NCBI GenBank assembly: GCA_002362385.1
Contig: DEUB01000012.1
Span: forward strand, 22,600 to 86,599
From: Lachnospiraceae bacterium UBA3273
GTDB lineage: Bacteria; Bacillota; Clostridia; Lachnospirales; Lachnospiraceae
Reading direction: 5' to 3'
DNA: 64,000 nt
Below the pieces are notes generated by a model. That model made no database searches. It was given only the letters and a program-made list of their open reading frames with translations, and was not told where the DNA came from. This document shows, in pieces, positions 1-7,284 of the stretch; position 1 is the stretch's first letter; every line of letters starts with the position of its first letter. The position numbers were made by a program, and so were the translations under genes.

Positions 1-684
1 TACCGTATGTACGTTCATTATGCAGAGAGCAGGCGCTGGAAGGTAGAGCTTGCGGAATGCGAGGAAATCGGTATCGGCGGTATGAAGAACGTGACCTTTA
101 TGGTAACGGGACAGGGAGCTTATTCCGTATTAAAGTACGAAAGCGGCGTCCACAGGGTACAGCGCGTGCCGGAAACCGAATCGGGCGGCCGTATCCATAC
201 CTCTACCATTACCGTAGCAGTCATGCCGGAAGCGGAAGAGGTGGATGTACAGATCGATGAAAAGGATATCCGTATTGATGTTATGCGCGCCTCGGGAAAC
301 GGGGGACAGTGTGTCAATACAACGGATTCTGCTGTCCGTCTGACCCATTTTCCCACGGGGATCGTGGTTTATTCCCAGACGGAAAAATCCCAGCTTCAGA
401 ACAAAACAAAAGCTTTTGCCCTGCTTCGTGCAAAGCTTTATGATATTGAATGCCAGAAAGCCCACGATGCGGCGGCGGAAGCCCGGCGGAGTCAGATCGG
501 AACGGGAGACCGGTCCGAAAAGATCAGGACCTACAATTTCCCGCAAGGGAGGGTAACGGACCACCGCATTAATTTGACTTTATATAAGCTTGATAAGATC
601 ATGGACGGGGATATTCAGGAAATCCTGGATGCCCTGATCGCTGCAGACCAGGCGGCAAAGCTGGCGAAGATGAATGAAGGGTAA
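1..684 (+). CDS. prfA: Peptide chain release factor 1 (5'-truncated by window)
   Basis: Class I release factor that recognises UAA and UAG in the ribosomal A site and triggers peptidyl-tRNA hydrolysis. The reading frame is open from base 1, so the N-terminal part lies upstream of the window; about 227 C-terminal residues are visible against about 360 in the family. Counting from the methionine at base 7, the tripeptide anticodon region reads PET (residues 55-57, in the RVPETES context diagnostic of RF1 rather than RF2) and the catalytic GGQ is at residues 99-101. The residue after GGQ is Cys where His is commonest. The gene is followed at once by a hairpin terminator. Identification is very secure. 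Confidence 0.97.
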   Translation, partial: YRMYVHYAESRRWKVELAECEEIGIGGMKNVTFMVTGQGAYSVLKYESGVHRVQRVPETESGGRIHTSTITVAVMPEAEEVDVQIDEKDIRIDVMRASGNGGQCVNTTDSAVRLTHFPTGIVVYSQTEKSQLQNKTKAFALLRAKLYDIECQKAHDAAAEARRSQIGTGDRSEKIRTYNFPQGRVTDHRINLTLYKLDKIMDGDIQEILDALIAADQAAKLAKMNEG

Positions 685-685
685 G

Positions 686-712
686 AGGGTTGAAAGAAAA
701 TTTTTCAACCCT
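686..712 (+). terminator. Hairpin terminator after prfA
   Basis: AGGGTTGAAA (686-695) pairs with TTTCAACCCT (703-712), a perfect 10-bp stem with a 7-base loop. The prfA stop codon is directly upstream. It overlaps the 3' end of the convergent regulator gene (705-965), so it may serve both strands. A related hairpin (GGTTGAAAG...CTTTCAATC) occurs at 23869-23891. Confidence 0.7.
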
Positions 713-965
713 GAAATCCGAAAAGTCTGTTCATATCACAATTGAGAATTTGACAACAGGCATATAAAAGAGATACGGTTGGGTTTTGTGTTCCCTTTTC
801 TATCCTGTTGTATGAATAAATGGAAATATCTATTCCTTTTGTCTGGAGTCTTGCAACCATATCTGTCTGTTTAATACGTGATATTTTGCGTAGCTCAGCT
901 ATATTTTTCCCTATATTGATATTGTTTACCTGAATAATTCTGTCAATACTTTTTTCGCTTTTCAT
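705..965 (-). CDS. XRE-family helix-turn-helix regulator
   Basis: An 86-residue protein consisting almost entirely of one Cro/C1-type helix-turn-helix domain (about residues 17-82): NIGKNIAELRKISRIKQTDMVARLQTKG is followed by a recognition-helix segment and the typical NPTVSLLYACCQIL end. This is probably a stand-alone DNA-binding repressor. Its start is supported by GAGGTG seven bases upstream. Two palindromes of the form ATTGC-N8-GCAAT lie immediately upstream, one covering the ribosome binding site, which suggests autoregulation. It lies downstream of and in the same direction as the Ser/Thr kinase gene, with a 163-base gap. The target genes are unknown. Confidence 0.85.
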   Translation of the reverse strand: MKSEKSIDRIIQVNNINIGKNIAELRKISRIKQTDMVARLQTKGIDISIYSYNRIEKGTQNPTVSLLYACCQILNCDMNRLFGFQG

Positions 966-966
966 G

Positions 967-1030
967 ATATTGCACCTCTACGCAATATTTTATGAAAAGA
1001 CTTCTCATTTTAATTGCACGAGAGTGCAAT
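967..1030 (-). promoter_or_regulatory. Two palindromic operators upstream of the XRE gene
   Basis: Site 1 is at 1013-1030: ATTGCAC, four bases, GTGCAAT. Site 2 is at 967-988: ATATTGC, eight bases, GCAATAT. Read as ATTGC-N8-GCAAT they are the same 18-bp palindrome, spaced about 44 bp centre to centre. Site 2 overlaps the ribosome binding site of the XRE gene. Two matching dyads beside a small repressor gene are the usual autoregulatory arrangement; the binding protein is inferred, not shown. Confidence 0.65.
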
Positions 1031-1128
1031 AAGTGATATGATAAATACATTGCGGAGTGAAAAGTAAATTGCCACCATAACAGTGGCAACGAAAAAAAGA
1101 GAACATGTTACAATAATAAAAGGAAAAG

Positions 1129-2196
1129 TTAAAAGATGGTTTCTAACAGAAGCATTACCAATATCAGGAAAAAAACCACTGCTAAATTTAAAATCACTAT
1201 TCCTATGCAACGCATGAACGGATGTTTATTCGTACATAAGGAAATGAAACGTTGCACATTGCAATAGTTAAAACAGCAGAAAACAATGGAGAGCATTATG
1301 AATAAAGATGTAATTCGCTCCAGCCAAAGATGAAAAACCGTTATATCTTTTACTTCCATGGAAAGACATGTCCAAAAGATAAATAAATATACGATGGATG
1401 CAGTAAACATTTTCCACGGGGTTCTTGTTCTGAAACCGGGCGGAGCCAACCCTTTTCTCTGTGAATCTGCGGCATTATGTCCGACGTTATTGTCCTTCTG
1501 TAGTTTTTCAATTTCGATTTTCAGTTCCTGTACGGTCTGGATTCTGTCGGAGGGATTCATCTTTGTACATTTGCTGATGAGAGTATCAAATATATTTGTT
1601 TTGACAGAAAGAGCGGAGGAAAGTTCCTGCAGCAAAATGCCAAGGGCATAGATATCGGTCTGGGGCGTGGAAAAACCAAAGCCGTATTGTTCGGGGGCGG
1701 CATAGCCTTTTGTACCAAGAAGTACCGTATCCTGATCGGATGTATCCGTTAAGAATTTTGCAGCATTAAAGTCGATTAAGACGACATGGCAGCAGGGTGT
1801 AATGATAATGTTTGAAGGTTTAATATCCCTATGGATGATGGGCGGGGTAAGAATATGCAGCTTTTCCAGTATATCGCACAGTTCGCTTACAAACCGGATA
1901 ATCAGATCAAGCGTGAGCGTCCGGGCATCTATTATTTCCTGTAGCGATCTGCCGGATATAAATTCTTCGATCAGTGTGAGTTGCCCGTTTTCTTCATATA
2001 CGTTATATAATTGGGGAATGCCGGTTATGTGGTGCTCCATTAAATATTTGTATATATCCGGATTGTATATATCCAGTATTTTCTTAATGTAGATTTTGGC
2101 AGTTTCCCGGTGCTGAGCCAAATATATTTTATGAGAACTGTTTATGGTGGCAATCGTATTATAATAAGAAATTGCAAGGCGTCCTGCATAGTCCAT
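1129..2196 (-). CDS. Membrane-anchored Hanks-type Ser/Thr protein kinase
   Basis: A 355-residue protein. Residues about 10-235 form a eukaryotic-like kinase domain: probable beta-3 lysine K39, catalytic loop HRDIKPSN (122-129), metal-binding IDFN (141-144, Asn replacing the Gly of DFG), and YAAPEQ (165-170) in the activation/P+1 region. The glycine-rich loop is poorly conserved. Three C-terminal hydrophobic segments (about 265-285, 291-311 and 330-355) would anchor it in the membrane with the kinase inside. There are no PASTA repeats, so it is not the cell-wall PrkC type. It is transcribed divergently from the gene starting at 2251, and the two 5' ends are only 54 bases apart, suggesting a shared control region. 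Substrate unknown. Confidence 0.9.
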   Translation of the reverse strand: MDYAGRLAISYYNTIATINSSHKIYLAQHRETAKIYIKKILDIYNPDIYKYLMEHHITGIPQLYNVYEENGQLTLIEEFISGRSLQEIIDARTLTLDLIIRFVSELCDILEKLHILTPPIIHRDIKPSNIIITPCCHVVLIDFNAAKFLTDTSDQDTVLLGTKGYAAPEQYGFGFSTPQTDIYALGILLQELSSALSVKTNIFDTLISKCTKMNPSDRIQTVQELKIEIEKLQKDNNVGHNAADSQRKGLAPPGFRTRTPWKMFTASIVYLFIFWTCLSMEVKDITVFHLWLERITSLFIMLSIVFCCFNYCNVQRFISLCTNKHPFMRCIGIVILNLAVVFFLILVMLLLETIF

Positions 2197-2250
2197 GCTA
2201 TCATTCCTTTCAAGGTTATGCTACTACATTATATCAGACAGGAGAAACTT

Positions 2251-2706
2251 ATGGGAGAGAAAAATACAGATGAATTAGAAAAAGTTCTGCAAAGCACACA
2301 TATAAAAAATTTTGACGCTTATTGCCAGGAAAATACGGGAGGACCGTCGGATTGTGAATTTTCTGTGTATATGAAAAATATATTCAGTGAAAAGAATCTC
2401 ACTCAGCAGCTTGTATTTTTGCGGGCGGATATTCCTGAAAGATATGGATATAAGCTTTTGTCGGGAGAAAAAAGAACAAGGCAGAGAGATGTCATTCTGA
2501 GGATATGTTATGCTGCAGAGATGTCTTTGGCTCAAACGCAACGGGCACTGAAGAAATATGAGATGCCGGAACTGTATGCGAAGCGGCCGAGAGATGCCCT
2601 GCTGATGATTATTTTTAATGAACATCCGGGGGACATTATTGAAGTCAATGAAGTGCTGAAAGAGCATGGGATGGAAACATTGAGGACAAGCGGCGTACAG
2701 GACTGA
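2251..2706 (+). CDS. Helix-turn-helix-like cytoplasmic protein divergent from the kinase
   Basis: A 151-residue soluble protein. Start chosen at 2251 because AGGAG lies at 2240-2244; the longer open frame from 2110 runs into the divergent kinase gene. Residues about 45-110 (LTQQLVFLRADIPERYGYK, then a GEKRTRQRDVILRICYAAEM-like stretch) resemble an XRE-type helical bundle, although I do not recognise a named family. It begins the operon containing the VanZ-like and two envelope genes. Its divergent pairing with a Ser/Thr kinase suggests it is a regulator or kinase substrate; this is inference only. Confidence 0.75.
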   Translation: MGEKNTDELEKVLQSTHIKNFDAYCQENTGGPSDCEFSVYMKNIFSEKNLTQQLVFLRADIPERYGYKLLSGEKRTRQRDVILRICYAAEMSLAQTQRALKKYEMPELYAKRPRDALLMIIFNEHPGDIIEVNEVLKEHGMETLRTSGVQD

Positions 2707-2717
2707 AAATACAAACC

Positions 2718-3164
2718 ATGAAAGATGTAATGAAATTTATGAACAAAAAAGGAATTATGATTTTGCATATTATATGTCCGATAGTCATTGGCGCGCTTGT
2801 TTATTGTATGGTATCGCCGAATGTGATTTTTATAAAAAGGATGGAGGATTTGATTGGTGGGTCAGTCTATATGCCTGTTTTTCGGACAGATTGTGCTTTT
2901 CTGAGGCTTTTAAGAAACTATTTGCCAGATATGATGTGGGGATATTCGCTGGTCTTTGCGTTGTTTTGTGTTGCAGGTAATAATGTGGCGGACATATGGA
3001 GGGTCTTTTGGATGGCCTTTATTTTTTCGGCGGTTATGGAAGCGATGCAGAAAACATCTTTTATTCCCGGAACATTTGATGTTTTTGACATTTTTGCTGA
3101 ATTTCTTGCCGAGGTGGCCGCCATATATATTATACATAAATTACACAGTAGGGAGGAATTTTGA
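2718..3164 (+). CDS. VanZ-like membrane protein
   Basis: A 148-residue integral membrane protein with about four hydrophobic segments. The C-terminal half has the VanZ-like pattern: LPDMMWGYSLVFAL, then a MEAMQKT...PGTFDVFDIFAE motif followed by a last helix. VanZ-like proteins are linked to glycopeptide resistance in some hosts but most have no known role. The start is uncertain: 2718 has no clear ribosome binding site, and ATGs at 2730 and 2742 are alternatives. It follows the upstream gene by 11 bases, and the next gene starts immediately after its stop, so they form an operon. Confidence 0.75.
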   Translation: MKDVMKFMNKKGIMILHIICPIVIGALVYCMVSPNVIFIKRMEDLIGGSVYMPVFRTDCAFLRLLRNYLPDMMWGYSLVFALFCVAGNNVADIWRVFWMAFIFSAVMEAMQKTSFIPGTFDVFDIFAEFLAEVAAIYIIHKLHSREEF

Positions 3165-4088
3165 ATGAAAAAAAATGCAAAATGGATTGCTGCAGCGTTG
3201 TGTCTGGTTGTGTTTGCGGCGATGGCGCTGGGAAGCGGTCAGGCGGATTCGGGTACGGCTAAGCGGGTTGTTACTAACGAAGAAGCGGAAACGGAAGCTT
3301 CCGACACAGATACGTCTGAGAATTCAAACAGTCCGGCGGACGTTATGACCGCAATTGATGAGCAGGTACTTGTTGATCAGGATGGTATTGTGGTCACTGC
3401 AATGGAATATGTTACAGACAGCATCTTTGGCGATGGCATTAAAATGCTGCTGGAAAATAATTCGGATAAAGACATTACGATTGGCTGTAATGCGTTGATT
3501 GTCAATGATTATATGATTGCGGATCTGTTTTCGGCAGAAATTGCAGCGGGGAAAAAGGCCAATGAAACATTGTATTTTTCCAGCACGCAGTTAGAAGCGG
3601 CAGGAATCAAGAATGTAGGGAAAATTGAGATATATTTTCACATATACGATTCTTCTACATATGATACTGTTTTTGATTCGGAATGTGTGACCATACAGAC
3701 ATCCGAATATGCCAATATGGACACGACGCCGGATGATGCAGGAAAGGAATTGTATAACAGGGACGGTATTAGAATCGTAGGAAAGACGGTTGACGAAAAC
3801 AGTTTTTGGGGAACGGCGATCCTGCTGTATTGTGAAAACAACTCGGGAAAAAATGTGGGTATTTCCGTAAATGATATGTCCGTCAATGGGTTTATGATGA
3901 GTCCTTTCTTTTCTACAACAATATATGACGGGAAGAAATCCATAGATGACATTACGGTATTTTCAAGTGACTTAGAGCAAAACGGAATTGAGGCAATTGA
4001 GGAAGTGGAATTAAAATTTCATATTTATGAGATAGATTCTTATTCTACGATCGCCGATTCGGAGCCAATTACATTTTCTGCACAATAG
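3165..4088 (+). CDS. Secreted protein with duplicated beta-rich domain
   Basis: A 307-residue protein with a Sec signal peptide (Lys-rich start, hydrophobic core about residues 7-22, no lipobox Cys) and an acidic Ser/Thr-rich linker (about 30-60). The rest is two copies of a domain of about 110 residues: each starts with (Q/R)DGI.(V/I), has ENNS(D/G)K(D/N)(I/V) in the middle, and ends with an I/LxFHIY.(I/S)(D/S)(S)Y(D/S)T pattern (first copy about 70-180, second about 198-305). The duplication is plain at protein level. Preceded by GGGAGGAA. The domain resembles the uncharacterised extracellular domains common in Clostridia. Function unknown; probably surface-exposed. Confidence 0.8.
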   Translation: MKKNAKWIAAALCLVVFAAMALGSGQADSGTAKRVVTNEEAETEASDTDTSENSNSPADVMTAIDEQVLVDQDGIVVTAMEYVTDSIFGDGIKMLLENNSDKDITIGCNALIVNDYMIADLFSAEIAAGKKANETLYFSSTQLEAAGIKNVGKIEIYFHIYDSSTYDTVFDSECVTIQTSEYANMDTTPDDAGKELYNRDGIRIVGKTVDENSFWGTAILLYCENNSGKNVGISVNDMSVNGFMMSPFFSTTIYDGKKSIDDITVFSSDLEQNGIEAIEEVELKFHIYEIDSYSTIADSEPITFSAQ

Positions 4089-4100
4089 GAGGATATAAGT

Positions 4101-4457
4101 ATGAAAACATGGAAATTAGTATCGGGAATTTTATCAACTGTTTTATTTGTTCTGGTAGCATTTCAGTCCTGCGCAGCCGGATTGGGAAATGCGCTTGCCG
4201 AGAATGGAGAATCGAGCGGAAGCGGCGGAATAGTTGTCGCAATATTGATGCTGTCCGGCGGAATCGTATCTATTGCTACAAGGAAAAGCAAAGGCAAAGG
4301 CGGAAATATAGCTCTGATCGTTTTGTTTGGACTTGCGGCCCTTGTTGGATTTGGATCAGCAGGAAGTTTCACAGATCTCAATATTTGGGCATTCTGGTGT
4401 TTAATTAATGCAATTCTTGCGGTCGTTGCAATGGTAAAAAGCAAAAAGGATGCATAA
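4101..4457 (+). CDS. Small multi-pass membrane protein
   Basis: A 118-residue protein with a signal-like N-terminal helix, a short Gly/Ser-rich loop, and three further hydrophobic segments (IVVAILMLSGGIVSIA, NIALIVLFGLAALVGFG, WAFWCLINAILAVVAMV), ending KSKKDA. It starts 12 bases after the upstream stop, behind AGGAGG (4088-4093). It is the last gene of the operon that begins at 2251. No known family recognised. Confidence 0.75.
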   Translation: MKTWKLVSGILSTVLFVLVAFQSCAAGLGNALAENGESSGSGGIVVAILMLSGGIVSIATRKSKGKGGNIALIVLFGLAALVGFGSAGSFTDLNIWAFWCLINAILAVVAMVKSKKDA

Positions 4458-4491
4458 GAATAATTTTTCAATTTGAATTTGAAACAGCGAA

Positions 4492-4527
4492 ATTCCCATT
4501 TCACAAACGAATTTGTGGAATGGGAAT
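4492..4527 (+). terminator. Strong hairpin after the kinase-divergent operon
   Basis: ATTCCCATTTCACAAA (4492-4507) and TTTGTGGAATGGGAAT (4512-4527) form a 16-bp stem with one G-U type mismatch and a CGAA tetraloop. The trailing U tract is weak (ATATTTC), so termination is likely but not certain. Confidence 0.6.
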
Positions 4528-4561
4528 ATTTCACTGATGAAATGAATTTATTGATACAATA

Positions 4562-4590
4562 TTGACAGAAAAGCGAACATTGTTTATAAT
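4562..4590 (+). promoter_or_regulatory. Consensus sigma-A promoter with long leader (Rpn-like gene)
   Basis: TTGACA (4562-4567), 17-bp spacer, TATAAT (4585-4590): a perfect match to the consensus. Transcription would begin near 4597, leaving a leader of about 185 bases before the gene at 4782. The leader contains small hairpins, including GTCCC-GTTCA-GGGAC near 4635-4649 and a CCGG...CCGG element near 4659-4678. No known riboswitch is recognised. Confidence 0.85.
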
Positions 4591-4781
4591 ACACAAAAGC
4601 AGAGATAGAAACTTTGCTTTTGTGTGAAAGTCTCAGTCCCGTTCAGGGACGATATACCGGCTTGCCCGGTTCCGGCGATTCAGCCATATTTCACAAACGA
4701 TCAATTATATAATGGCTGGATAGAAGGCAGGGGCGCATGTCTTTTCATGTGCCGGACTTTGTTCAGCCGGAAGGGATACAT

Positions 4782-5783
4782 ATGGGAAAAAAGGATGTAT
4801 ATACCAGGCCGTATTTTGCAGATAAGAAACGGTTTGCAGATTTTGTAAATGTAAATTTATATGGCGGCAGGGAGATTGTAAAAAGGGAGGGACTTAAGGG
4901 AATAAGCGGAACCTATCCTTCCATGGGAAGTGTTTCCGGGGAAAAGAGCAGGGACATTTTCATGGAGCAAAATCATCCTAAGCTGCGCTATGGTATAGAA
5001 CTGGAAACGGAAAGTGATTACGGGATGCCGGAGCGCATCATGGTCTATGACGGGGGAGAGTATGAAAAGCAGATCGGGGAATGGGATAAGGAACACCGCG
5101 CCAAGAAAGAGTATGGGGATTATACTGAGAAAAAGAGCCGAATGAAGGAAAGCGACAAGCTGGTGCCGGTCATAAATATGGTGCTGTACCTGGGAGAAGG
5201 AAAATGGAGAGGACCAAGGCGTCTGAAAGAAATGATGGAAGTGCCAAAGGAGATAGAGATGTATTATGCAGATTACCTGCAGGATTACAGGATTTATGTC
5301 ATAGAGGCGGACTATGTGGACGCCGAAGCATATCGGACGGATTTAAGGGAGTTTTTTCAGGCACTGCAATGCAGGAACGACAAGAAGAAGCTGTGGGAGC
5401 TTATGAGAAGTGAAAGATTTCAGGGAATAAGCCGCGAGACGGAAATGGCCATAGCAGTCAATCTGAACTTAAAACAGGTTATACGGAAGATGGAAGAGGA
5501 GGAAAAAAATATGTGCAGGGCGTTTGAGGAACTGATAATGGAGCATGAGGAGATTGGAATTGAGAAAGGGAAAAAAGAAGGAATAAAAGAAGGAATAAAA
5601 GAAGGAATAAAAGAAGGAATAAAAGAAGGCTTACTGGAAGGGTTGAAGGAGGGCGTACGGGCGTTGATAGAGACATGCAGGGAATTAGGAGTGTCCAAGG
5701 AGGACACGGAATCCAGAATCATGCTAAAGCTTGCAGTGTCCAGAGAAGATGCAGAGAATTATGTAAACCAATATTGGGATTAA
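4782..5783 (+). CDS. Rpn/PD-(D/E)XK nuclease-family protein with KEGI repeats
   Basis: About 333 residues. The N-terminal half (motifs YIxxADYVDAEAYRTDLREFF and INMVLYLGEGKWRGPRRLKEMM) resembles the Rpn/transposase_31-like PD-(D/E)XK proteins abundant in Lachnospiraceae, and the C-terminus has the characteristic Glu/Lys coiled coil: GIEKGKKEGIKEGIKEG... . Start at 4782 follows GGAAGGG with suitable spacing; an in-frame ATG at 4737 is possible. Catalytic residues of the nuclease fold are not clear by eye, so activity is uncertain. Family members are recombination-promoting nucleases or relics of them. The KEGI stretch is encoded by four exact 12-bp repeats. Confidence 0.75.
   Translation: MGKKDVYTRPYFADKKRFADFVNVNLYGGREIVKREGLKGISGTYPSMGSVSGEKSRDIFMEQNHPKLRYGIELETESDYGMPERIMVYDGGEYEKQIGEWDKEHRAKKEYGDYTEKKSRMKESDKLVPVINMVLYLGEGKWRGPRRLKEMMEVPKEIEMYYADYLQDYRIYVIEADYVDAEAYRTDLREFFQALQCRNDKKKLWELMRSERFQGISRETEMAIAVNLNLKQVIRKMEEEEKNMCRAFEELIMEHEEIGIEKGKKEGIKEGIKEGIKEGIKEGLLEGLKEGVRALIETCRELGVSKEDTESRIMLKLAVSREDAENYVNQYWD
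5580..5627 (+). repeat. 12-bp in-frame tandem repeat (4 exact copies)
   Basis: Four identical units of GGAATAAAAGAA, each encoding GIKE in frame, within the coiled-coil part of the Rpn-like gene. Exact identity suggests recent slippage. Copy-number change would lengthen or shorten the coiled coil by four residues without breaking the frame. Confidence 0.9.
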
Positions 5784-5797
5784 CAGGGAGAAGGATC

Positions 5798-6616
5798 ATG
5801 GAGAAAGAAAATAGGGATATAGAAAAATTATTTGAAGAATTATCCGAATTAAGCCAGACAGAAGCAATTGCGCTTGGAGGTTCAAGAGCAACGGGAAAGT
5901 CGGACGAAAGATCAGATTATGATGTTTATATATATGTGACGGCGGAAATACCCGATGAGGCAAGGAAGGAAATTTTAAAGAAATACTGCTCTTACATGGA
6001 GATAGGAAATCATTACTGGGAAGCGGAAGATAATTGCGTTTTAAATAATGGAATCGATATTGATCTTGTTTACAGAAATCTGGATGATTTTATAAAAGGC
6101 ATTGAACATGTTGTCGTAAAGGGAAATGCCTGCAACGGGTATACCACCTGTATGTGGCACAATCTGCTGACCTGTGAGGTCGTATATGATGAAAAAGGAA
6201 GGCTTATGGCGGCAAAGAAACGGTTTTCAATCCCTTATCCCGAAAATCTGAAGAAAAATATCATCGTCAATAATATGAATTTACTGAACGGATGCCTGCC
6301 TTCCTATGATATGCAGATAAAAAAGGCGTATATAAGAGGCGATCAAAACAGCATAAACCACAGGGTAACAGAATTTCTGGCAAGTTATTTTGATATTATT
6401 TTTGCAGCCAATGAAATGACCCATCCGGGAGAAAAACGCCTTATACAGATATGCAGGGAACAGTGCAAGATACTGCCCGACCATTTTGAGGAAAATTTAG
6501 GCAGGCTCTTTAGCGGAATGTTTCAGGAAGAGGTATGCGGGATCATTACAGAAATGACAGAGGAGATAAGAAGGATGCTCGATTCCTGTGAAAGCATTGG
6601 TTTTAATTGGAAATAA
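5798..6616 (+). CDS. Nucleotidyltransferase-fold protein
   Basis: A 272-residue soluble protein. The N-terminus has a minimal nucleotidyltransferase signature: ALGGSRATGKSDERSDYD with GGS at residues 27-29 and the two metal-binding acids D40 and D42, and a third acidic strand IDIDL around 86-90. The C-terminal half is helical, as in aminoglycoside- or DUF4037-type nucleotidyltransferases. It probably transfers a nucleotide to a small molecule or protein; the substrate cannot be read from sequence. Start at 5798 follows GGGAGAAGG. It lies 14 bases after the Rpn-like gene and may be cotranscribed with it. Confidence 0.8.
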   Translation: MEKENRDIEKLFEELSELSQTEAIALGGSRATGKSDERSDYDVYIYVTAEIPDEARKEILKKYCSYMEIGNHYWEAEDNCVLNNGIDIDLVYRNLDDFIKGIEHVVVKGNACNGYTTCMWHNLLTCEVVYDEKGRLMAAKKRFSIPYPENLKKNIIVNNMNLLNGCLPSYDMQIKKAYIRGDQNSINHRVTEFLASYFDIIFAANEMTHPGEKRLIQICREQCKILPDHFEENLGRLFSGMFQEEVCGIITEMTEEIRRMLDSCESIGFNWK

Positions 6617-6728
6617 AATTATTAGTTAAAATGATAGAAAATACCTGACCTGTTCGTAATAATAGATGTAAACGTAAAAAGAACCACCCATGGGAGCTGT
6701 AAGGGTTTACAAAAAGGCAGGGTAACAT

Positions 6729-7280
6729 ATGAAAATAGGAGAACATAACTATATTCAGCAATTACAATTGCAAAATGAAGACGCACTGGTTTATGTCATA
6801 GACACATATGGAGGGCTGCTTAAAGCTGTGATCAGGAAAACACTCTATTTAATACCGGGAGAGCGGGAAGAATGTTTAAACGATGTGCTTTTAAGCATCT
6901 GGGACCATATAGACTCCTTTGACGAGAGCAGGAATACCTTCAAAAACTGGGCTGCAGCCATCGCAAAATATAAGGCCATCGATTATCTGAGGAAATACCG
7001 TAAAAAGGTTCAGTATGCGGAAATTGAGGAAGTGGTCATCCCCAAGGAAGATCTGGAGCTGAAGAGGCTGATCGACGGAACGGTATCGGAAGAGGTGGAA
7101 AAGCTGCTTTCTTGTCTGAATGAAAAAGACAGGGAGCTTTTTTGGAAGCTGTATGTGGAAGAAAAATCAATGGATGAGCTGAGCCTGGAGACCGGGATGG
7201 AAAAAACAGTCATTTATAACAGATTGTCCCGTGGAAAGCAGCGCATGAAAAAGCAGCATTTGAAGGAAAGGGAGGCATGA
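6729..7280 (+). CDS. ECF-type RNA polymerase sigma factor
   Basis: A 183-residue sigma-70 family protein of the extracytoplasmic-function group. Region 2 spans about residues 10-95 (ECLNDVLLSIWDHIDSFD, then FKNWAAAIAKYKAIDYLRKYR) and region 4 about 120-178 (LNEKDRELFWKLYVEEKSMDELSLETGMEKTVIYNRLSRGKQRMKK). The gene ends four bases before the DUF4179 membrane protein, its probable anti-sigma partner. An inverted repeat (TGTAAAC 6667-6673, GTTTACA 6705-6711) sits in the leader. Confidence 0.92.
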   Translation: MKIGEHNYIQQLQLQNEDALVYVIDTYGGLLKAVIRKTLYLIPGEREECLNDVLLSIWDHIDSFDESRNTFKNWAAAIAKYKAIDYLRKYRKKVQYAEIEEVVIPKEDLELKRLIDGTVSEEVEKLLSCLNEKDRELFWKLYVEEKSMDELSLETGMEKTVIYNRLSRGKQRMKKQHLKEREA

Positions 7281-7284
7281 AGGG

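Noticed and set aside
4591..4781. Known riboswitch in the Rpn-like gene leader
   Set aside because: Only short local hairpins; no conserved core of any riboswitch class that I recognise.
5580..5627. CRISPR-like or IS terminal repeat
   Set aside because: Pure 12-bp tandem coding repeats; no spacers, no inverted ends.
4782..5783. Complete insertion sequence around the Rpn-like gene
   Set aside because: No terminal inverted repeats or target duplications are seen flanking the gene.
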